This document shows, piece after piece, positions 58,526 to 64,000 of a DNA stretch of 64,000 bases. Both the position numbers and the translations under genes were made by a program. Position 1 is the first letter of the stretch. Each line of letters begins with the position of its first letter. The notes beneath the pieces are model-generated. The model saw only the letters and a list, made by a program, of their open reading frames with translations, made no database searches and had not been told where the DNA came from. This stretch comes from Pipra filicauda (lineage: Eukaryota; Chordata; Aves; Passeriformes; Pipridae). Where the stretch lies: NCBI RefSeq assembly GCF_003945595.2, contig NW_024104509.1, forward strand, positions 248,001-312,000, written 5' to 3'.

Positions 58526-61313
58526 CTAAAAGAAAAATTAACAGAAGTCAGAACTGAGGTCAGCCAATAGACCCAATAAAAGAACAAATAATGGGCAGGA
58601 GAGTGGGAGAAGTGCCACTTTCCATCAGGGTGAACAAACTGAGTCTACAAATGAATGCATGGATGTCGGACATCAGGGAGAGCCTGAGCTTGGATCCACT
58701 GTTAGTGGAAATGAAAGGAGGTCCTGGCTTCACCCACTCCCCTGCTGAATGGCACCTCTCCCTGCCCAACATCACACATCTGCCAGAGAACTACTGCTCT
58801 GCTTTTTGGAAATCTCAGTGCTTGTCCCCAGTCTTAGCATCAGGCAAGACACACAGAATTCCTTATTCCCTAAATGTATTCCCACAGGCAACTCAGATTG
58901 CTTTCTTCAATACTAGAGTAGAAGTAGGATACAATAGTTGGAAAAGTATTGCTAGGGCTTTCTGTTTTATCACCTCACTGTTCCACTGTAAGGGTAGCAC
59001 AAGCAGTTAAGGTCTGAGCAGGGACATTCCCCTCTGTCTGAGGTATAGATGCACTCCTCAATCAGGTGCCCTTCTGTTTTGGGGGAGAAGGAAAAGGTAA
59101 GTGTATGGGTATGGAAAGCTGGAAACTCATCCAATGAGCTTAAGGAGGAGAAGGTTAAGGAAAAAAAAAAAAAGAAGGGGGTAGAACAGTCAGTCCTGAA
59201 GGCAGCACTAGATGAAGGAAGGAAATAAAATTCCATTGGGTGACAAACAAACAAACAAAAGGACACAAGGAGGAAAAAAGGAGGGAGTGGCATAAAGTAA
59301 AGAGGTAAAGTACATTGCAGAAAAAGCAAAGGAAAGCTTATCTACCAAATAAAATAAAATATAAAATAAAATGAAATAAGTAAACGTTATTTATCTATGG
59401 ATAAAGGAAAAAAAAAATCTGGGATCCCATCAGAGTTTCAGGACGTTCATTACCTTTTCCAAAAGTCACAGATTACAACATACTAAGGATCCCAAACTCT
59501 GTGACAAAACACTGCTGGGTCACCTAATTTTGCAGAGGTTGAGATGTGAGGAAGAGAAAGTTAATGAGTCTTGAAACAGTGTGCTGTGGCTCTCCAATCT
59601 CCATGTGCAGAGAAGAGAAAGGCCAGATGATAAATTTACAAGTATATCCCATAAAAACACTGGTTAAAGGGAGCTTGGCTCAGTGGGTTTGTTCCCCAAA
59701 GGCACCACCATATCCAAAGTGTTGCATGACATTCATCCAGAAGGAAAATGTGGCTTTGGCTCTAAATAGCCTCATGATACTCTTTAAAGTATTCCTACTA
59801 ACTACATCCCCGATCAATGTGATTACATTATTTTGGCTTCTCTAGCAGAATAATTATTTGAATTGCTAGCCATATTTTTCATAATGAGGTCTGGCTTCCT
59901 GTGTTTATTTGTCTTATTTTCTCGCTGGCAATTTTGACATGTCTCCAGAATGAACATTATGTTAGTGTCACTTAGTGTCAGATTCCTCCTTTTATCCTCA
60001 AGGGACACCTGCTCTTTTCCCCTCTTCTGTATGCGTCTGGGATGAACAGAAGGTCTGCTCATGTTCCTGTGACTCGGCTGTATGCAATGGATCACAGACA
60101 CACCATGTGTGGGAGCACTGGCTCCTCACTTAGCAAACCTCCTTATGTGCTATGTTAGCACAGCATTCAGTACAGGTTTCCCATTATAGTTTTAGAAGCA
60201 AATTAGAAGCAAAGATTTATAGTCTCACTCAGTTTAGAAAACTCTGTTGCTCTCATCTGGTATATAATAGAAGAAACCCTACTTCCAAAATGCACAATTA
60301 AAAAAACTAAGTCATCAAGACAACTTCCACAAATAGCCTTTTGATAAAAGACTTTTTTCAGAGACAGGCTCATTTTTTGGACTGGAAAACTTGTGTGATA
60401 CAATATGCTTGCACCTGCCTCGGCTGCTGTGAACACAGCCTGCCTGCAAGTGTCCCTATGGAAATGTTTCCCAGGCTTTCCTATTAGGGTATTTCCTCTT
60501 AAACACAAAAATGGCAACCTCCTCTTCATCAAGACAGAACAGAACAGAAGAGAGATGATCCTCAGGATTCCTGCAGACTGACCTCCACCCAAGGCACCAG
60601 TTTCCTAAAATTCACATCCAAAAGCGAATCAGGTGGTGGTGTGATGCGCCTGGCTTTGGAGGTGTGGAAAACCAAGTCAGTCCTGTCCCTGCTTTGCAGC
60701 TGACAGCTGGAAGGCATCTTTCTGGAACCAGAAAGATTTATTTCTCAAATACTAAACCCTGTGCTGCTGTTCACTGACCATGTCAGAAATACAACACATT
60801 TCCTTCAGTAAATATCAGATCTTCTCTTTCTTAATGCCTAGATTTGTTGGCAATTCTTATATATCATGTATTAAGTATTACAAATTACAAATACTCTAGA
60901 AGGAAAGGTTTTGCTAAGGTACATAAATACAACTTCCAGCAAGTGGAAGTTATGCACATTGTTAAAATACTATTCAGCTCCGCTTATTTCCTTTATCAAA
61001 GCTGCATTTTTTTTATTATTATTTTAAAATAACTACTGTTAGACCTCTCAACAAGATTCTCTTTCTGGTTTACTTAAAACCTTAGTTCTGATTTTTTTCC
61101 CAATTAATATAATTCGAAATTTCAGAATTAATATGACAGGATTTTCATTGACTGATGGCCTCCACAAGCAAAATATAGATGAGTTTGAACGATGGATCAT
61201 CCAAAACTGGAGTCCCCTGAAATAAATAAATAAAGGTCTAATATTTTGTATCTCTGCATGGAAAAATAATGAACAACATTAGAGAGCAATCCAGCACCTG
61301 TGTCAGCACTTAC
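58526..61313. other. MCTP1 intron
   Basis: A 2.8-kb intron with A-rich low-complexity patches (59161-59173, 59246-59262, 59347-59380, 61218-61234). No exon or named TE. Confidence 0.7.
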
Positions 61314-61423
61314 TTCTTGATCCTTTCACCAAATGAAGCAATTTCATCAAGGATATTCTGAACAGTGACACACACCTCCTGGATGGCATAAAGTCTATTC
61401 ATAAATCCTTTTTTTTCACCTTC
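61314..61423 (-). CDS. MCTP1: MCTP1 exon: loop before last membrane segment
   Basis: 110 bp reading [19 protein letters not shown], then [17 protein letters not shown]. Acceptor AG at 61424-61425 and donor GTAAG at 61313-61309 on -. It begins in phase 0 after the acidic E/D-rich linker that must lie in an upstream exon beyond the window. It is the rightmost exon I can find. Confidence 0.95.
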
Positions 61424-63845
61424 CTAAAGAAAAGAATAGGAATAGTTGAGTAAAAGAATTTCTGACAGTATGAAAAGGATTGTGTATCCATCAGTTAAGT
61501 TTCAAAAGTGCCCATGTTACAGACTCATGTAAAAGGAATTGTTAAAACATGGCAATTGGAAAATGTTTTCTTGTCCTTTAAGCAGTGCTTACTGGCAATA
61601 CATATGGTTTAGTATATATGCTGAGCTCCACACAATTTTGTTTGTCACTGCATTAGTTTCTAAATATATATTGCAATAAGCCAGGTCTCTACGTTTTAAA
61701 CATGCTGAAGGTGCCAACCTTGTATGTTGTGTGCTCTTTCAAGTGATAAGAGTCATAAGGGAGAACAATGGCAGTTTGTTGAAATGCTGTTTCTTGCACT
61801 GATGTAGGCACCAGGAAAATAAACATTCCTGGTGGGAGGCACCGAGTGAGAAACCAGAAAGACCTCAGCTACAGGGACAATTCCCTCTGACTCCAATTTG
61901 TGTTTAAGGTTCACACGTACCTGTGCCACCCATCATCATCTATTCTACCTTGCCTGGTGAGCACATGCTCCTTGTCTCTCTCTCACTTTTCACGACTAAT
62001 ATTCAAGTGCTGCAATACATGAAATATATGGCAAATGTAACTCCACTTGCCTTTACAATACAGATTAGTGAAACCCAAAAGCATATAAAATGCCAGCCAT
62101 TGACAAAATGGGAGATGCAGGGGAGGTATCATTGTAGGAATTAATTTAATTACCTCCTTATTTGTTCAGGTTTTACTATTAGGACTTTTATTCACCAATT
62201 CATCAATTTATGGTAATGTAGAAGTCTAAAAGTACTTTCATTCTTACTAAATTTGTCAAGATTATTTGTGCCCCTAAAAATGTGGGAGTTCTTTCATAAA
62301 CAGTGACCATTTCCACCTAAAACCAGGAACCACCCTCAGTACGACATATTCTAGGGTCTTTGATAGATTTGCCATCAGTGCACGTTGTCCTTCTTTCTGC
62401 TAACCCAAGCAGACTTTGCCTCCCAGAAGAACACAACAACGTGCTGCCCAGGTACATCAATACACTCCATGGGCCATTCCTCAAACAGGCTTTCTCCTGT
62501 TCTGACAATCTCTTCATTTTTCCCCCATTATCCTTCTATCTCTGAACCCAGACAGGTTGTAGCATCAACTCCACTCAGACCCAACAGCACTTTCAAAACA
62601 ATGCTGTATTAGATGAGATTAAAATGAAGCATCACGATGAAAAAAAAATTAGTTTCCCTTCATTTTTTTCCAGACTACAGATAAGCCAAATGGGTATGTT
62701 CAACATTACCCATCAGTTGATGTCATATTACCCCATCTAGTTTGAATGTGACTGCTGAAAATAAGAAAGGGAAAGAAAATTTTTCACTATTAGAAAAATA
62801 TTTCCTTTAAAAAGTTCAACCTTTTGTTTTGATTAAACACAATCATCACAAACCATGATACAAAAGTCTCTGTCATTGACTCCAAAGTTCAGCATCTAAG
62901 AAATTAGCATATGTTGCATTTAATTTTTCTTTTCTTCTCCTGATGCTTAACAAGCAGACAGTATATTGGTTCACTTATTTTGTTGACATTTTTGCTGGCT
63001 TAAACCAGGTTGGAAGAAAACATCATTTAACATTTAATCATCTGAAATCACTTCAACAACGCTGGTTCTGCTTGTCAAGATTACTTGTGAAGATGTTGAA
63101 AGTAGTTACAGAACACAGATTGTCTAAAAATAAACAATCATGAGAGAGCAGACAGACAGAGATGGCAAAACTACTTTCAGTGACCGAGTGTAATTTATAA
63201 ACCAAGCACTTCAGACAAAGCAAAACCACCACTTTCTCAGGCAATGTGAAAGAGCTTATGCTCTCATTTAAGATCAATAATTACAGTATCACAAAGAAAT
63301 GTTTTTGTTTTCTGACGATGACCATAAGCACACCCAGTGATATCAACTATATCCACTGCTGCACAGCAAAACAGAGTCATTTATGTAAGTTATTTCCTCA
63401 ATGTCTTCTGCATTCTTGAAGCCTTGACAATGCATTATTGTCCTCAGGTATACAGCTTCTGGGGAAGTGGAGCATATATCCAGCACGCTTCATTTGTCAT
63501 CAGAAAATAGGTACCTGCTCTATTCCTTCATGTAAAACACATACTTCCAGTACCGGAGAAATATGAAAGTAATGTTTTCTTGTATACCAGTAGTAAATAG
63601 GCCATACAGAAATCACAGGTATTTTTCTGCTTTTCAAATATACATACACTTTGCTTCTTCAGTTTTGTATAATAGATTCTGCCCTCTCTGTCAAGTTATT
63701 TTGATTTACAATTAACTTGTGTGAGAAAAGAATTATGTATCTGTAACAAAACCAGTACTCTGTGACATCTCCAGAACTCAGCTGGGGTTACATTCAGAAG
63801 TCCTGAGGCTGTTTTAATTTACAAATATTTTACAGGACAAATGTG
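61424..63845. other. MCTP1 intron (runs beyond the window)
   Basis: I looked on the - strand for the acidic linker exon and the first membrane segment of MCTP1 and did not find them. No repeat is recognised until the LTR at 63.85 kb. Confidence 0.65.
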
Positions 63846-64000
63846 TACCTTTGTTTAGGAATGGCACTTCCTAATTTAGTGCTTCCACTGAGCCTCTCCA
63901 AACCATGCTGCCACTCACTCCATTTCCCCCTCCCTGCTGTGGCGGGCTGGAGATGAGAATTGGAGGCAGAAAAGACAAAGATCGTGGATTGATATAAAAA
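63846..64000 (-). mobile_element. Partial LTR, TGTCCTGG-type, cut by window edge
   Basis: GTTTAGGAATGGCACTTCCT, ATGAGAATTGGAGGCAGAAA and AGACAAAGATCGTGGATTGA align with the outer part of the 46743 and 41196 LTRs in the same orientation. The rest lies beyond 64000. Whether it is solo or part of a provirus cannot be decided here. Confidence 0.85.

Larger units (their letters stand above)
53675..61423 (-). other. MCTP1: MCTP1 gene, 3' portion (last four coding exons)
   Basis: Four - strand exons join in phase to give about 129 residues ending in TAG at 53675-53677. Known role: multiple C2 and transmembrane domain-containing protein 1, a calcium-binding protein anchored in internal membranes, best studied in neurons and endosomal or ER membranes. 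Seen here: the [19 protein letters not shown] segment, the last hydrophobic membrane segment, and the conserved tail. The three C2 domains and first membrane segment are encoded further right, outside the window. Confidence 0.94.

Noticed and set aside
61424..63845. Search for the upstream MCTP1 exons (acidic linker, first membrane segment)
   Set aside because: No - strand frame with the expected acidic run or hydrophobic segment was seen. They presumably lie beyond 64000.
1..64000. tRNA, rRNA, CRISPR or prokaryotic operon features
   Set aside because: Nothing with the required structure was seen. The window is vertebrate nuclear DNA.

Overview
The window is a bird genome segment, probably passerine. 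It is AT-rich, intron-rich vertebrate DNA carrying CR1 LINE tails with the ATTCTATG-type end and avian-style endogenous retrovirus LTRs that begin TGTCCTGG on their sense strand. Two vertebrate genes lie tail to tail, in the same neighbourhood and orientation as the SLF1-MCTP1 pair of human chromosome 5q15 (known synteny).

Region 1 (1-32891, + strand) holds the 3' portion of SLF1 (formerly ANKRD32), the RAD18-linked factor that recruits the SMC5/6 complex to damaged replication forks. Fifteen exons, all with AG/GT borders and mutually consistent phases, give about 854 residues: the end of BRCT domain 1, BRCT 2, a short linker, a long helical middle, a basic patch, three ankyrin repeats and a C-terminal domain. 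The N-terminal exons lie upstream of the window. The introns hold one CR1 tail (10.8 kb), one solo LTR (12.0-12.5 kb), small tandem duplications and a strong hairpin.

Region 2 (32892-53674) is the intergenic gap between the two stop codons. It is a retroelement landing zone. A 3'-truncated ERV lies on + (33245-36530: a long LTR, a gag remnant, RT, RNase H and only the start of integrase). An RTE-like LINE 3' end lies on - (37218-37745). A possible degenerate H2C2 integrase-type zinc finger follows (about 38.4-38.5 kb, -). There is a CR1 copy on + (38916-39295) and a complete but broken ERV on - (41196-47213) with two LTRs, a near-matching 5-bp target duplication and an apparent nested solo LTR. 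A CR1 RT fragment lies on - (about 48.6-49.0 kb). The two ERVs have related pol sequences but unrelated LTRs.

Region 3 (53675-64000, - strand) holds the last four coding exons of MCTP1, a calcium-binding, membrane-anchored C2-domain protein. They cover the linker before the last membrane segment, that membrane segment, the cytosolic tail and the stop. The C2 domains and first membrane segment must lie beyond the right edge. A fourth copy of the TGTCCTGG-type LTR starts at 63.85 kb and runs off the window.

No tRNA, rRNA, CRISPR or operon-type feature was found. Nearly all other open frames in the window are chance frames in introns and repeats.
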